From a bacterium (lineage in GTDB: Bacteria; Myxococcota_A; UBA9160; UBA4427): 64,000 nucleotides of DNA. Below the pieces are notes generated by a model. The model had not been told where the DNA came from, searched no databases, and saw only the letters and a program-made list of their open reading frames with translations. How positions within the stretch are numbered: the first letter of the stretch is position 1; every line of letters starts with the position of its first letter. Below are positions 35,866-44,577 of the stretch, piece after piece. Both the position numbers and the translations under genes were made by a program. The stretch spans positions 1 to 64,000 of the forward strand of contig JANSYR010000009.1 of the NCBI GenBank assembly GCA_024742285.1, written 5' to 3'.

Positions 35866-36513
35866 TCAGTCGTTTCGCCGGCGGCGAATCCCGACGACCC
35901 CCATGACCGATCCGAGCGCCGCCAGGCTGGCCGCGGCCGAGCCGGGTTCGGGCACGGTCACCGAGAGCAGCGTCGTCGGGAAGGTCGTGCCGTTGACGCG
36001 GCTCACGAACGCGTCGCCGAAGGACTCCACGGCCCCGATCTCGAGCTCCATGGTGCCCTCCTGCAGGGCGTCGAAGGTAATCGTGAAGACGTCGGGGCCG
36101 GCACCGTTGGGCGTACCCGTCGAGACGCCGTCGAAGAGGACGACGTTGGTCCCGTTGTCGACGGCATCCGCGAGGATGCTGTCGATCCCGTCCGAGTAGG
36201 CGAAGAAGCCCGGGGCGATCTCCTCGAGGGTGCCGAAGATCGAGCCGCCATCAGCGGCGCCGAAGACGCCAGCATTCGCGAACGTCGCGGAGTCGAACGC
36301 GATCACGGTGTCATCGATCTCGGCGACGCGCAGCGTGAGGCCCTGCGCTTCCGGGGCCGGCGTCGTCAACGTGATCTCGATCGTGAAGGGCTGCCCGACC
36401 GGGAGCGCGTCGAGATCGCTCGTAGAGCTGGTCTGGATGTTGAGCTGGGCTACGGCCGGGATCGCGAACGCGGCCGTCATCAGCGCAGCGAAGAACGAAG
36501 TCGTTAGGCGCAT
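35866..36513 (-). CDS. PEP-CTERM protein with cohesin-like ectodomain (paralogue B)
   Basis: 215 residues: signal peptide (cleaved near AVA/QLN), beta-rich ectodomain, then VPEPG, a hydrophobic helix and a basic end IRRRRND. Roughly 60 per cent of positions match paralogue A by eye, including PEAQGLTLRV, IAPGFFAYS, DGIDSILA, NVVLFDGVSTGT and VESFGDAFVS. It is the mirror-image counterpart of paralogue A, on the opposite strand. It should be sorted by the exosortase encoded upstream at 31650. A GGAAC ribosome site precedes the ATG. Confidence 0.88.
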   Translation of the reverse strand: MRLTTSFFAALMTAAFAIPAVAQLNIQTSSTSDLDALPVGQPFTIEITLTTPAPEAQGLTLRVAEIDDTVIAFDSATFANAGVFGAADGGSIFGTLEEIAPGFFAYSDGIDSILADAVDNGTNVVLFDGVSTGTPNGAGPDVFTITFDALQEGTMELEIGAVESFGDAFVSRVNGTTFPTTLLSVTVPEPGSAAASLAALGSVMGVVGIRRRRND

Positions 36514-36649
36514 TGTTCCTGTGTTCCTCTCGAACGGTATCAGGCTGCTCGTCGCCGGGCTCGAAACGATTCATCCCGGTTCGAACGAAGGGCAGCCACC
36601 GAATAACAGTTGGAAAGTAGATAAGGTGAAGCGAGTCGAAGCCGACTCC

Positions 36650-36901
36650 CTAGCTGCAGTCGAGCAGCACTCCGTAGTCTTGCGTCGTCACGCGTCCGTC
36701 GCCGTTGAGATCGGCCGCCGGGACGTAGCCCGCATCACCCTCGTAGGTGCCGAGCGCATCACGCAGCACGATCACGTCGCTCTCGTCGGTCACTCCGTCG
36801 CCGTTGATGTCGGTTACGGGGCAGGCGTCCTGGGCGAACGCAGCGGGCGCCAGAAAGAGCGTGACAGCCGCAACGAAGAAACGCCCCCAGGTCTTTTGCA
36901 T
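36650..36901 (-). CDS. Secreted dockerin-like protein
   Basis: 83 residues: signal peptide (MQKTWGRFFVAAVTLFLAPA, cleaved after FAQ region at about 24), then essentially a single dockerin-type module with two calcium-binding loops, TDINGDGVTDESD and ADLNGDGRVTTQD, separated by 30 residues, ending in Cys. Such a tiny free dockerin is unusual. The start at 36901 is supported by GAGGAG upstream. It precedes PEP-CTERM gene B on the same strand, repeating the order dockerin-then-PEP-CTERM seen at 33647-34908. Confidence 0.75.
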   Translation of the reverse strand: MQKTWGRFFVAAVTLFLAPAAFAQDACPVTDINGDGVTDESDVIVLRDALGTYEGDAGYVPAADLNGDGRVTTQDYGVLLDCS

Positions 36902-36981
36902 CGAACTACTCCTCTCATCCTCTCTTGAGCGGGACCGGTCGATCCCAAGCGGCAATGATAGCGACAACGCTCCCCGGCACC

Positions 36982-37009
36982 ATCGAGGCGGTTCGTATCT
37001 CGCCTCGAT
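36982..37009. repeat. Perfect 9-base inverted repeat
   Basis: ATCGAGGCG (36982-36990) and CGCCTCGAT (37001-37009) around a 10-base AT-richer loop, 80 bases upstream of the minus-strand dockerin gene and 160 before the subtilase gene. Possible operator for either divergent gene. Confidence 0.5.
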
Positions 37010-37168
37010 CGCGCGCGTGTTCGCCCGGATCGCCACGAAACCAAGACGCTTCCGCTTTCGTTTCTGACGCCGCGTAGGCATGATGGTCAATGCCTACGTC
37101 CTGCCCCCGCTTCCCCCTCCGGCTAGATTCATCCCGGGCAGGAAGCGGCTTTTCGAGGAGAGCATCCC

Positions 37169-40100
37169 GTGCATCGTCTGGCCTCGGCGCGAACCCTCCG
37201 TGCACCGACTCCGATTCGACGGGTGGTCGCCACCCTCGTGATCGCGATCGTCGGCGCGATGACGGGGTTCGCTCGAGCCGATCAGGAGCGCGTCGAGGGC
37301 TTCGCTGCGCAGCACGGCGCGCACTCCGATTCGCGCGCCCACGCGCGCTCCTCCGCCTCCAGACCGCACCTGGTCGTCAAGTACCGGGGCGCCGGTCCGC
37401 ACGCGCTCAACGACTGCGCCGAACGCCTCAGTCGTCGCGGACAGCGGTTCGCCCCCTTCGCCGCCGACGGTGGGGCCGACCTCGACCGCTTCCAGCGGCG
37501 CTTCGGGGTCCTGCCCCATCGTGCGCTGTTCCGACGCACGACCGGCGCGGGCTTCGCCGCGGAGTCTCGGGCGTTGCGGCGTCGGTTGCGGCGGGCTCGT
37601 GAGAATAGAGGCCAAAACGCTACGAATCGCGCGATGGCCGGGCTCCCGGAGCTCGGACACGTGTATCGGGTCGAAACACCCACAGAAACGGATCCGGAGG
37701 AGGTCCTCGACCAGCTGCGCGCACTCCCCCAGGTCGAGTGGGCGCAGCTCGACTACGAGATCCAGCCCGAGCAGCTCGCTCCGTTCTTCGATGATCCCTT
37801 CCTGGCGACCGCTGGGAGCTGGGGCCAGCCCTATGCGGACCTGTGGGGACTCGAGCAGATCGGGGCGCCGAGCGTGTGGGCCGACGGGCTGGGCGAAGGC
37901 CGGATCGTCGCCGTCGTCGACACGGGAATCGACACGACCCATCCCGACCTCGCCGACAACATCTGGGTCAACCCCGGAGAGGATCTCGATGGAGACGGCG
38001 TCGCCGAGCCGAGCGACCGCAACGGCATCGACGACGACGGGAACGGGTTCGTGGACGACCTCGTCGGGTTCGATTTCGGCGATTCGTTCGATGCCAACCA
38101 GGACGGTGACTACGACGATCCGGGGGACGTCTCCGATCCGGATCCCTTCGATGAGCGTGGCCACGGGACCCACGTCGCGGGCACGATCGCCGCGGTCGCC
38201 GACAACGGGCTGGGGATCGTCGGCGTCGCTCCGGGCGTCCGGGTCATGGCCGTCAAGGGCTTCCCCCGCGAAGGATCCGGCGTCGATTCCGTCTTGTGGC
38301 GCGCCGTCCTGTACGCGGCCGAGAACGGCGCTCACGTGATCAACAACAGCTGGTCCTGCGGCGATCCGTGCCCATCGAACCCGCTCGCGACCGACATCCT
38401 CGAGCACGTCGAGGCGCTCGGCGCCGTCGTCGTGACCAGCGCGGGCAATGCGTCGTCGGATGTCTCGCTGCGAAGCCCCGAGAACACGGACGCGGTCCTG
38501 ACCGTCGGCGCCCTCGGCTTCGACGATCGTCTTCCGAGCTTCACGAATCGCGGCTGGGGGATCGATCTCGTCGCGCCCGGTGGAGGCCCCTCGGTCGAGC
38601 CGGGGGTTCAGGTCGCGCGCCGCAACATCCTGTCGCTGCTCACGAGCGCGCCGCTCGAGAGCGAAGCCCCCTTCGTCGTCGGAGAGTTCTATCGACGGCT
38701 TGCGGGGACGTCGATGTCGGCACCGCACGTCGCTGGCGCGGTCGCTCTCGCGAGTGCGCGCCGGCCGGACCTCGCGCCGGCCGCGCTCCGTGACTGGCTG
38801 CGCCTCGGCGTTCGTGATCTCGGCCCCCCGGGCTACGACTGGCTCAACGGCGCCGGCGCGCTGCATCTTCCGACGCTGCTCGAGAGCGCGCCGCCCGAGG
38901 TCGACCTCGCGCTCGAGGCGCCGGCTTCCGGGAGCCTCGTCGATCCGGCCGATGGTGCGGTTCGTTTCGAGGTCGTCGCGACGGGTCCGGACGTCGCGGG
39001 CCTCGAGCTCTCCATCGCCGAGGGCCTCGTGGGCCGCGAGTTCGTCCCGCTCGAGAGCCTGCCGGGCGTCGAGCGCGTTGCGCCCTCGGTTCGCGGGGCC
39101 GCCGAGTTCGCCGCCGACTGGGACGCGCGGTCCGCCGCGTCCGGGCCCCGCACGCTCCGTGTCCGGGTCCTTCTCCGGGACGGGCGAGAGATCCTTCGCT
39201 TTCGAGTCTTCGGACTCGATCGTGTCCGGCCGGCTGCGTACACCCGGGGAGACCTCGGCGTCGCGGCGCCCTCGACCGACGGGCGTCGCGTCGCGTGGTT
39301 GATGGAGCACCGCGGAGAAGACGAACGATTCGGTGTCTCGGTCGATCGCGTTCGAACGGCCACCGCGAAACGTCCCTTCGCCTCCTCGCGGGCCGAGAAC
39401 GTCGCGAACGGTCGGCGGGACCGATCCCGATCGGCGCAGGAGGGCCCGGTCACCGCGCCGCCGACGGCCGTCGACGGGCGTCCCATCCACGTCGACATCG
39501 ACGGCCGAGTGATGGCCTGGCGATCGAGGGAAGAGACCCGGTTCTCGATCGGATGGTGCTTCCTCGAACCCGATGGCCGCTCCTGGAAGGAACGCTCCGT
39601 ATCCCGTTCGACGACGGACGAATGTGTTCCGCGCGCACTGGACGCGGCCGCTGAGAGTCTCTCGCGACCCTGGGTCGGGCGCGGGTGGATCGTGTGGCAA
39701 GAGGGCCTGGGGGCGGGCGGACCGATCGAGGGATGTCGCCCGAACCGCGGGCGGCGAGGGTGTGCTCCGATTCCCCTCGTCGAGTTCGCCGAAGGCGATC
39801 CGCTCTGGCGCCTTCAGTCCTTCGACGGGCGGACGTTGCTGCTCGAGGGGAGCGGCGTGCTGGCCCGGTGCCGGTTGTCCCGCGACGGTCGGCCCTGCAC
39901 GCCCGAGCCGATCTCCCTCGGCCCGGGCCGCGTCGATCCGGACGGCCCGATCCACTCGGGTGACCTCGTGGTCTTCGGTGTTGCGGACATCGAGCTCCGG
40001 CCGCCCGACGGTTGCGTGTTCGGAGACCTGCTGCCCGAATGCCGGCCTGCACTCCAGGTCGTCACCCGACTCCACGCATGCGAGCTGGAGGAGTCGGAGG

Positions 40101-40723
40101 ACGACTCGGGTCCGCGATGCGATGCGCGAGCGATCTCGTCGTCGCTCCGTGTGGACCAGCTGACGGGCCCGCAGGTTTCGGGGCGCCGCGTCGTCTGGTC
40201 GATCGGGAGCGCGATCGAGGCGCCCTCGATCACGTTCTGCGAGTTCGATTCGCGCACCGGGTCGTGTCCTCTGCAAAGAGTCACGGGAACGCTCGCCTCA
40301 CAGGCCCAGCCCGACGTCGCAGGGCGAACGCTGGTGTGGCGTGGCGCTCGGGAAGCGGGCGAGTCGATCTGGTCGCTCTCGCTGCCGGATCTGAGCGTGC
40401 CGACGCGTCCGGTTCCGGTTCGCGGGCGCGTCTTCGTCGTTCCCCTCTACGCACGCGCCGGAGATGCGGGAGACTTGTCCTACGAGGTGTCGGTCTCCGG
40501 AGCGGATCCATCCCCGGGCCTCGTCTCGAAGATGGAGATCCTCGACTTCGGACGGCCCGGCGGCCGTATCTGGCTCGTCGGTCACGCCTCCGGGTCGGAC
40601 TCGGGGAGGGAGCGAGTCGAGGTCGTCGCCCGGGATCGCTGGGGACTCGAGAGCCGCGGCGCGATCGACCTGGAGATTCGTCCGTGGAATCTCGCCGAGA
40701 AGGATTCCTCCGACTCGCCCTAG
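37169..40723 (+). CDS. Secreted S8 subtilisin-like protease with predicted C-terminal beta-propeller
   Basis: 1184 residues from GTG 37169 behind GAGGAGAG. Signal peptide to about 37, propeptide-like region 65-205, S8 domain about 230-570 with Asp251 (VVDTGID), His332 (GHGTHVAG) and Ser515 (GTSMSAPHVAG), and an acidic calcium-binding insert at 272-300. Residues about 576-690 look immunoglobulin-like. Seven repeats ending in [DVSH]xGRx[VL]xW-type strands (about 704, 778, 837, 886, 930, 1004, 1051) suggest a TolB-like seven-bladed propeller with several Cys pairs. Another beta domain ends the protein. It is probably an extracellular or surface protease. Its stop overlaps the convergent pqqE stop (CTAG). 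Confidence 0.9.
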   Translation: MHRLASARTLRAPTPIRRVVATLVIAIVGAMTGFARADQERVEGFAAQHGAHSDSRAHARSSASRPHLVVKYRGAGPHALNDCAERLSRRGQRFAPFAADGGADLDRFQRRFGVLPHRALFRRTTGAGFAAESRALRRRLRRARENRGQNATNRAMAGLPELGHVYRVETPTETDPEEVLDQLRALPQVEWAQLDYEIQPEQLAPFFDDPFLATAGSWGQPYADLWGLEQIGAPSVWADGLGEGRIVAVVDTGIDTTHPDLADNIWVNPGEDLDGDGVAEPSDRNGIDDDGNGFVDDLVGFDFGDSFDANQDGDYDDPGDVSDPDPFDERGHGTHVAGTIAAVADNGLGIVGVAPGVRVMAVKGFPREGSGVDSVLWRAVLYAAENGAHVINNSWSCGDPCPSNPLATDILEHVEALGAVVVTSAGNASSDVSLRSPENTDAVLTVGALGFDDRLPSFTNRGWGIDLVAPGGGPSVEPGVQVARRNILSLLTSAPLESEAPFVVGEFYRRLAGTSMSAPHVAGAVALASARRPDLAPAALRDWLRLGVRDLGPPGYDWLNGAGALHLPTLLESAPPEVDLALEAPASGSLVDPADGAVRFEVVATGPDVAGLELSIAEGLVGREFVPLESLPGVERVAPSVRGAAEFAADWDARSAASGPRTLRVRVLLRDGREILRFRVFGLDRVRPAAYTRGDLGVAAPSTDGRRVAWLMEHRGEDERFGVSVDRVRTATAKRPFASSRAENVANGRRDRSRSAQEGPVTAPPTAVDGRPIHVDIDGRVMAWRSREETRFSIGWCFLEPDGRSWKERSVSRSTTDECVPRALDAAAESLSRPWVGRGWIVWQEGLGAGGPIEGCRPNRGRRGCAPIPLVEFAEGDPLWRLQSFDGRTLLLEGSGVLARCRLSRDGRPCTPEPISLGPGRVDPDGPIHSGDLVVFGVADIELRPPDGCVFGDLLPECRPALQVVTRLHACELEESEDDSGPRCDARAISSSLRVDQLTGPQVSGRRVVWSIGSAIEAPSITFCEFDSRTGSCPLQRVTGTLASQAQPDVAGRTLVWRGAREAGESIWSLSLPDLSVPTRPVPVRGRVFVVPLYARAGDAGDLSYEVSVSGADPSPGLVSKMEILDFGRPGGRIWLVGHASGSDSGRERVEVVARDRWGLESRGAIDLEIRPWNLAEKDSSDSP

Positions 40724-41787
40724 CGTCGGGGTTGGAATCCCGGCGCTCTCACTTCTCTCGCGTTCGCGATCACTTCGTGCGAAGGCGATTTGGTGCACGC
40801 CGGATCGGTCAGGCGAGCATCCCCCAGGAGCCGGAAGGCCTGACATCGGCAGCCACCGAAGTCGACCTCGCGGTCCTCGCAGCTCCGGCAGGGCTCGGGC
40901 ATCCAGTCCGTGCCTCGGTACGCGTTCATGCCGGGGCTGTCTCGCCAGCAGGCCTCCACGGAATGATCCTGAACACGCCAGAACTCGAGCTCGGGGATCT
41001 CGCCCGCCTCGTGGCAGGGAAGGACCCGCCCGGTCGGATCGATCACCATCGCGAGGCGGCCCCATCCCCCCATGCAGGGCTTCGGTCGATCCGAGAAGTA
41101 GTCGGGGAGGACGAAGAGCATGTTCAGCCCCGACCCGGCGAGCCGCGTCTGCTCGGCCTTCACGACGCGGCTCGCCTCGGCGAGCTGCTCTGCGGTCGGA
41201 ATCAGCGCTGAACGATTCAGCAGCGCCCAACCGTGGTACTGGGTGTTCGCGAGCTCCAGGCGATCCGCGCCGAGTCGCTCGGCGAGGGCGATGACCTCGC
41301 CGATCGCGTCCAGGTTCTCGCGGTGGAGCACGCAGTTGATCGTCAGCGCGAGGTCGAGCGCCTTCGTCCGCTCGCAGAGCGCGAGCTTCGCGTCGAAGCT
41401 GCGCGTTCCGGCGATCCGGTCGGAGCCCTCCGCGGTCGCGTCCTGAATCGAGACCTGCACGCTTCGCAGGCCGACGTCCGCGAGCTCCGAGAGGCCGTCG
41501 GGCGTGAGCGGGAGGCCCGCCGTGACGAGATGCGGGTAGAGGTCGGCGGCGACGGCGCGCTCCACGATCTCGGGCAGGTCCTTGCGAGTGCTCGGCTCGC
41601 CGCCGGTCAGACCGACGTGGACGACGCCCAGCGCGGCGGCTTCCCGGAAGACGCGTCCCCAGTCCTCGGCCGAGAGCCCCTCGCGCCGCTCCCGGAACGC
41701 CAGGGGATTCGAGCAATACGGGCATTGGAGCGGACAGCGATACGTCAGCTCCGCGATCAGGTTGAGCGGCGCGATCCCCTCGGTCAT
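40720..41787 (-). CDS. pqqE: PqqE radical SAM enzyme with SPASM domain
   Basis: 355 residues. The radical SAM cluster is in TYRCPLQCPYCSNPL; the SPASM region has KPCMGGWGRL, LPCHEAG, MPEPCRSCEDREVDFGGCRC and ACTKS. PqqE forms the Glu-Tyr carbon-carbon crosslink in the PqqA precursor, the first step of pyrroloquinoline quinone synthesis. The match to known PqqE proteins is close over the whole length. It overlaps pqqD by 4 bases (ATGA). Confidence 0.94.
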   Translation of the reverse strand: MTEGIAPLNLIAELTYRCPLQCPYCSNPLAFRERREGLSAEDWGRVFREAAALGVVHVGLTGGEPSTRKDLPEIVERAVAADLYPHLVTAGLPLTPDGLSELADVGLRSVQVSIQDATAEGSDRIAGTRSFDAKLALCERTKALDLALTINCVLHRENLDAIGEVIALAERLGADRLELANTQYHGWALLNRSALIPTAEQLAEASRVVKAEQTRLAGSGLNMLFVLPDYFSDRPKPCMGGWGRLAMVIDPTGRVLPCHEAGEIPELEFWRVQDHSVEACWRDSPGMNAYRGTDWMPEPCRSCEDREVDFGGCRCQAFRLLGDARLTDPACTKSPSHEVIANAREVRAPGFQPRR

Positions 41788-42065
41788 CCCGACTCTCCGT
41801 CGGCGTCGATCGAAGTGATCCCGCCCATCGTGATCATCTCGTCCAGGAATCGCTCGACTTCGTCCGCGAGGCCCTCCGTCCCCGGGTATCGGTCGGCGAG
41901 GATCGACGTGATCTCGTCGCGGCTCCGCGTTCCGTCGACGAGCTCGAGGATCTCGCCTCCGCTGCCTTCGAGCCGGATCGCGCGCTCGGGAAGCACGAGG
42001 ACGTGCCCCTGCGCGCGGACCTTGAGCGCGGCGTGCCGCGAGAGGGCGTAGCGAGCGGCGGCCAT
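41784..42065 (-). CDS. pqqD: PqqD peptide chaperone
   Basis: 93 residues of the PqqD/RRE (RiPP recognition element) family: LSRHAALKVRAQG, VLVLPERAIRLEGSGGEILE and DGTRSRDEITSILADRY. It binds the PqqA precursor and presents it to PqqE. It overlaps pqqE and starts 2 bases after the pqqB stop codon, so the order on the minus strand is pqqB-pqqD-pqqE without pqqC. Confidence 0.92.
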   Translation of the reverse strand: MAAARYALSRHAALKVRAQGHVLVLPERAIRLEGSGGEILELVDGTRSRDEITSILADRYPGTEGLADEVERFLDEMITMGGITSIDADGESG

Positions 42066-42067
42066 GC

Positions 42068-42964
42068 TCAGATCTCGACCTCGAGTCCGTCGAGTCCGAC
42101 CTCCACGCCGGCCTCCGAGACGCGCTTCGCCTCCTTCGCACCGAGCCCCGCGAGAGGATTGCTGGCGGCGACGTGGACGTAGATCGAGCGCCCGTTCATG
42201 CCCGCGAGCACCGCGAGGGAACCGCCGGCGCCGTCGATCGGGACGTGGCCGAGCTCATCGGGTGTCCGCGCACCCGGCCGTAGACGCCGCGCCTCCTCCG
42301 CCGCATAACACGTGCCGTCGACGAAACGCACGTCCGCTTCGCGGAGCTCCGCGAGGGTGGCGGTGTCGAGTCGCTCGATTCGCGGCGCCCAGACCAGGCG
42401 TCGCCCGCTCCGTCGGTCGGTGATCCGGACGCCGCAACGTGCGCGCCCGACGCTCGTCGAGCGATCCCGCAGATGATCCGGGATCGGCCCGGGCAGGGGG
42501 AAGAGCCGCGCCTCGAGGATCTCGTCGCGGTCGAGGGGGAAAGGTCGATCCCAGCCCAGTCCGGTCCAGAGCGGCTCGAGGGTCACGAAGGCGGCATCGT
42601 GATCGAGCAGCTCGCGACGAAGATCGGCGGGCGAGGCGATGCGGATCGCGAGACCGCTGCGGAGCGCGAGCGCACCGGCGCTCCCGTCGAGATCACCCGA
42701 AGTGAGCACGAGGGAGTCGATCGGAACCGCGCGGCTTCCCTCCGGCGGCGCGAAGAGGGGCTCGTTCGCGAGGCTCGCCGCGAGATGGAAGGGTGCTTCG
42801 AGGATCGAGAAGCGAACGCCGTCGGCGCTGACGGCGAGGCAGGCGCCTGCGCGGCGCGGATGGTCCGGGTCGCGTGTCCGCGCCTTCCGGGCGATCTCGG
42901 AGCCGTCGTTCCAGGTCGGGACGCCGGTCGCGACACCGGAGCCGAGCAGCCGCGCCTTCATCAC
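42068..42964 (-). CDS. pqqB: PqqB-like metallo-beta-lactamase-fold protein (divergent)
   Basis: 298 residues. The start LLGSGVATGVPTWNDGSE and the strand GACLAVSADGVRFSILEAP correspond to the PqqB N-terminus, and LTSGDLDGSAGALALRSG is in the position of the metal motif (usually TDGEIDHTxG), here with the His lost. The C-terminal LGHVPIDGAGG matches PqqB. In PQQ synthesis PqqB is an iron-dependent hydroxylase acting on the excised Glu-Tyr. Loss of the metal His suggests altered activity or a different ligand set. It is 25 bases from recX. Confidence 0.82.
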   Translation of the reverse strand: MMKARLLGSGVATGVPTWNDGSEIARKARTRDPDHPRRAGACLAVSADGVRFSILEAPFHLAASLANEPLFAPPEGSRAVPIDSLVLTSGDLDGSAGALALRSGLAIRIASPADLRRELLDHDAAFVTLEPLWTGLGWDRPFPLDRDEILEARLFPLPGPIPDHLRDRSTSVGRARCGVRITDRRSGRRLVWAPRIERLDTATLAELREADVRFVDGTCYAAEEARRLRPGARTPDELGHVPIDGAGGSLAVLAGMNGRSIYVHVAASNPLAGLGAKEAKRVSEAGVEVGLDGLEVEI

Positions 42965-42989
42965 GACGTCCCGCCCTCGGGTCGCCGCC

Positions 42990-43625
42990 TCATTCCGCGG
43001 ACTCCGCGTCGATCACGTGGTGGGCGACGTCGCTCGAGAAGCCGCGGCGGGCGAGGAAGCCGAGATGGCGCTGGCGCTTGGCGATCCGCTCGTCCGGGTC
43101 GGGGCAGAAGGGGCCGAGGCGCTTCTTGCGCGCGATCCGGAAGGCGGCTTCGACCTCGTCCGCGTGGGCGAAGCCGCCGCCGTCGTCGTCTCGCGCGCCG
43201 GTCGCCTCCTCCGTTCGTTCGCGCTCGATCTCGCGAAGGGTCGAGGGTTCGATCCCCTTCGCGAAGAGCTGCTGCTCGATCTGGGCGCGCGAGCGACCCG
43301 CGGCCCGGCCGCGCTCGAAGAGGTGTGTCGCGAGTCGGCGATCGTCGACGTAGCCACGATCGATCAGTCGATCGACGATCCCGGGGATCGACGCCCGGAC
43401 GGCCTCGCCCTGCTCGTCGGTCCGCGCGCAACGCTCGTCGAGCTTCCTTTCGAGGGTCTCGATCAGTCGTCGCCGCGATTGGTCCGAGCGCGCGAGGGAA
43501 CGGACCGCCTCGTCCTCGAGCCAGGTCTCGTCGAGGGGCAGGGCGTCCCGACGTTTCCGTCGGCGCGGCGCCTCGTCCGGTGCGCCGGAGTCGGCTGCGA
43601 CTGACGTGGGGCGATGCGGTTCCAT
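42990..43625 (-). CDS. recX: RecX-family regulatory protein
   Basis: 211 residues with an N-terminal basic extension of about 45 residues, then three RecX helical repeats: AVRSLARSDQSRRRLIETL, LIDRGYVDDRRLATHLFERG and RARKKRLGPF-type helices. RecX modulates RecA filaments. It is divergent from mutM with a 76-base gap. On the minus strand TAGCGT lies seven bases before the ATG, so the mRNA may be leaderless. No recA is in the window. Confidence 0.85.
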   Translation of the reverse strand: MEPHRPTSVAADSGAPDEAPRRRKRRDALPLDETWLEDEAVRSLARSDQSRRRLIETLERKLDERCARTDEQGEAVRASIPGIVDRLIDRGYVDDRRLATHLFERGRAAGRSRAQIEQQLFAKGIEPSTLREIERERTEEATGARDDDGGGFAHADEVEAAFRIARKKRLGPFCPDPDERIAKRQRHLGFLARRGFSSDVAHHVIDAESAE

Positions 43626-43632
43626 GCCCTCC

Positions 43633-43638
43633 ACGCTA
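43633..43638 (-). promoter_or_regulatory. Leaderless -10 element of recX
   Basis: TAGCGT on the minus strand, seven bases before the ATG. Fits the window-wide pattern but is the weakest sequence match. Confidence 0.35.
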
Positions 43639-43701
43639 CCAAATCGGCGAAACGCCCTCGCGGGCCGGTCTCCGACCCTTCCCCGCGGAATCCATCTGAC
43701 G

Positions 43702-44577
43702 ATGCCCGAGCTTCCCGAAGTCGAAACGACCCGCCGCCGGATCGCGCCGCTCCTCGTGGGCCGGCGCATCGCGCACCTCGTCACGACGCCGCCCAGCTAC
43801 TTCTTCATCACGCCGCCCGAAGAACTGCGCACACGCCTCGAAGGGCGCCCCGTCGAATCGCTCGATCGGGTGGGCAAGTACCTCGTGATGGGCCTCGATC
43901 ACGGGGACCGCGTCCTGCTCCACCTGGGCATGACCGGTCAGCTCTTCTCCAGCAAGGCGACGAGCGTGCGGCTCCTCTCCGCCACGGCGCGCGCGTCCCT
44001 CGCCCCCGACGAGCAGCGGGCCTTCGAGCCCGACGAGCACACCCATCTCCGGTTTCAGATGGAGGGGCCGGGACCGGAGATCTACTTCCGGGACGTGCGC
44101 AAGTTCGGCAAGGTGCAGTGGCTTCCGGCGGGGGTGTCGAACGAACGCCTGGATCGCCTCGGGACCGATGCCCTGGAGGTGACCGGCGAGGAGCTCTTCC
44201 GGGCGAACCGGGGACGGCGGGTCGCGATCAAGGCGATGCTGCTCGACCAGTCGGTGGCCGCCGGGGTCGGGAACATCTATGCCGATGAGGCGCTCTTCCT
44301 GGCCGGCGTCCGTCCTGGGCGGGCAGCGAAGCGCGTGACGCGTCGCGAATGCGAAGCGATCGCCGACGGGCTCCATCGCGTGTTGCGCCGCTCGATCGAG
44401 ACCGGCGGCTCGAGTATCAGCGACTACGTGGCACCGGACGGCAGCGACGGCGGCTACCAGGACGAGCGCCGCGTCTACGGACGCAAGGACGAGCCGTGCC
44501 TGACCTGCCGCGAACCGATCAAGCGTCGGCTGATCGCCCAGCGTTCCAGTCACTATTGTCCAGCGTGCCAGCGATAG
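43702..44577 (+). CDS. mutM: Formamidopyrimidine-DNA glycosylase (MutM/Fpg)
   Basis: 291 residues starting MPELPEVETTRR, the invariant N-terminus whose Pro2 is the catalytic nucleophile and Glu3 the acid. The helix-two-turn-helix region has DQSVAAGVGNIYADEALF, and the C-terminal zinc finger is CLTCREPI ... YCPAC with the H2TH-finger Arg in RRLIAQRSSHYC. It excises 8-oxoguanine and formamidopyrimidines. A stretch of about 25 residues (around 96-120) between strands is longer than in E. coli MutM. Confidence 0.95.
   Translation: MPELPEVETTRRRIAPLLVGRRIAHLVTTPPSYFFITPPEELRTRLEGRPVESLDRVGKYLVMGLDHGDRVLLHLGMTGQLFSSKATSVRLLSATARASLAPDEQRAFEPDEHTHLRFQMEGPGPEIYFRDVRKFGKVQWLPAGVSNERLDRLGTDALEVTGEELFRANRGRRVAIKAMLLDQSVAAGVGNIYADEALFLAGVRPGRAAKRVTRRECEAIADGLHRVLRRSIETGGSSISDYVAPDGSDGGYQDERRVYGRKDEPCLTCREPIKRRLIAQRSSHYCPACQR

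Noticed and set aside
37094-40276. 1060-residue open frame on the minus strand across the subtilase gene
   Set aside because: It is the antisense shadow of the GC-rich subtilase gene; its product is Arg/Asp/Gly-rich with no recognisable domain, while the plus strand has an intact catalytic triad.
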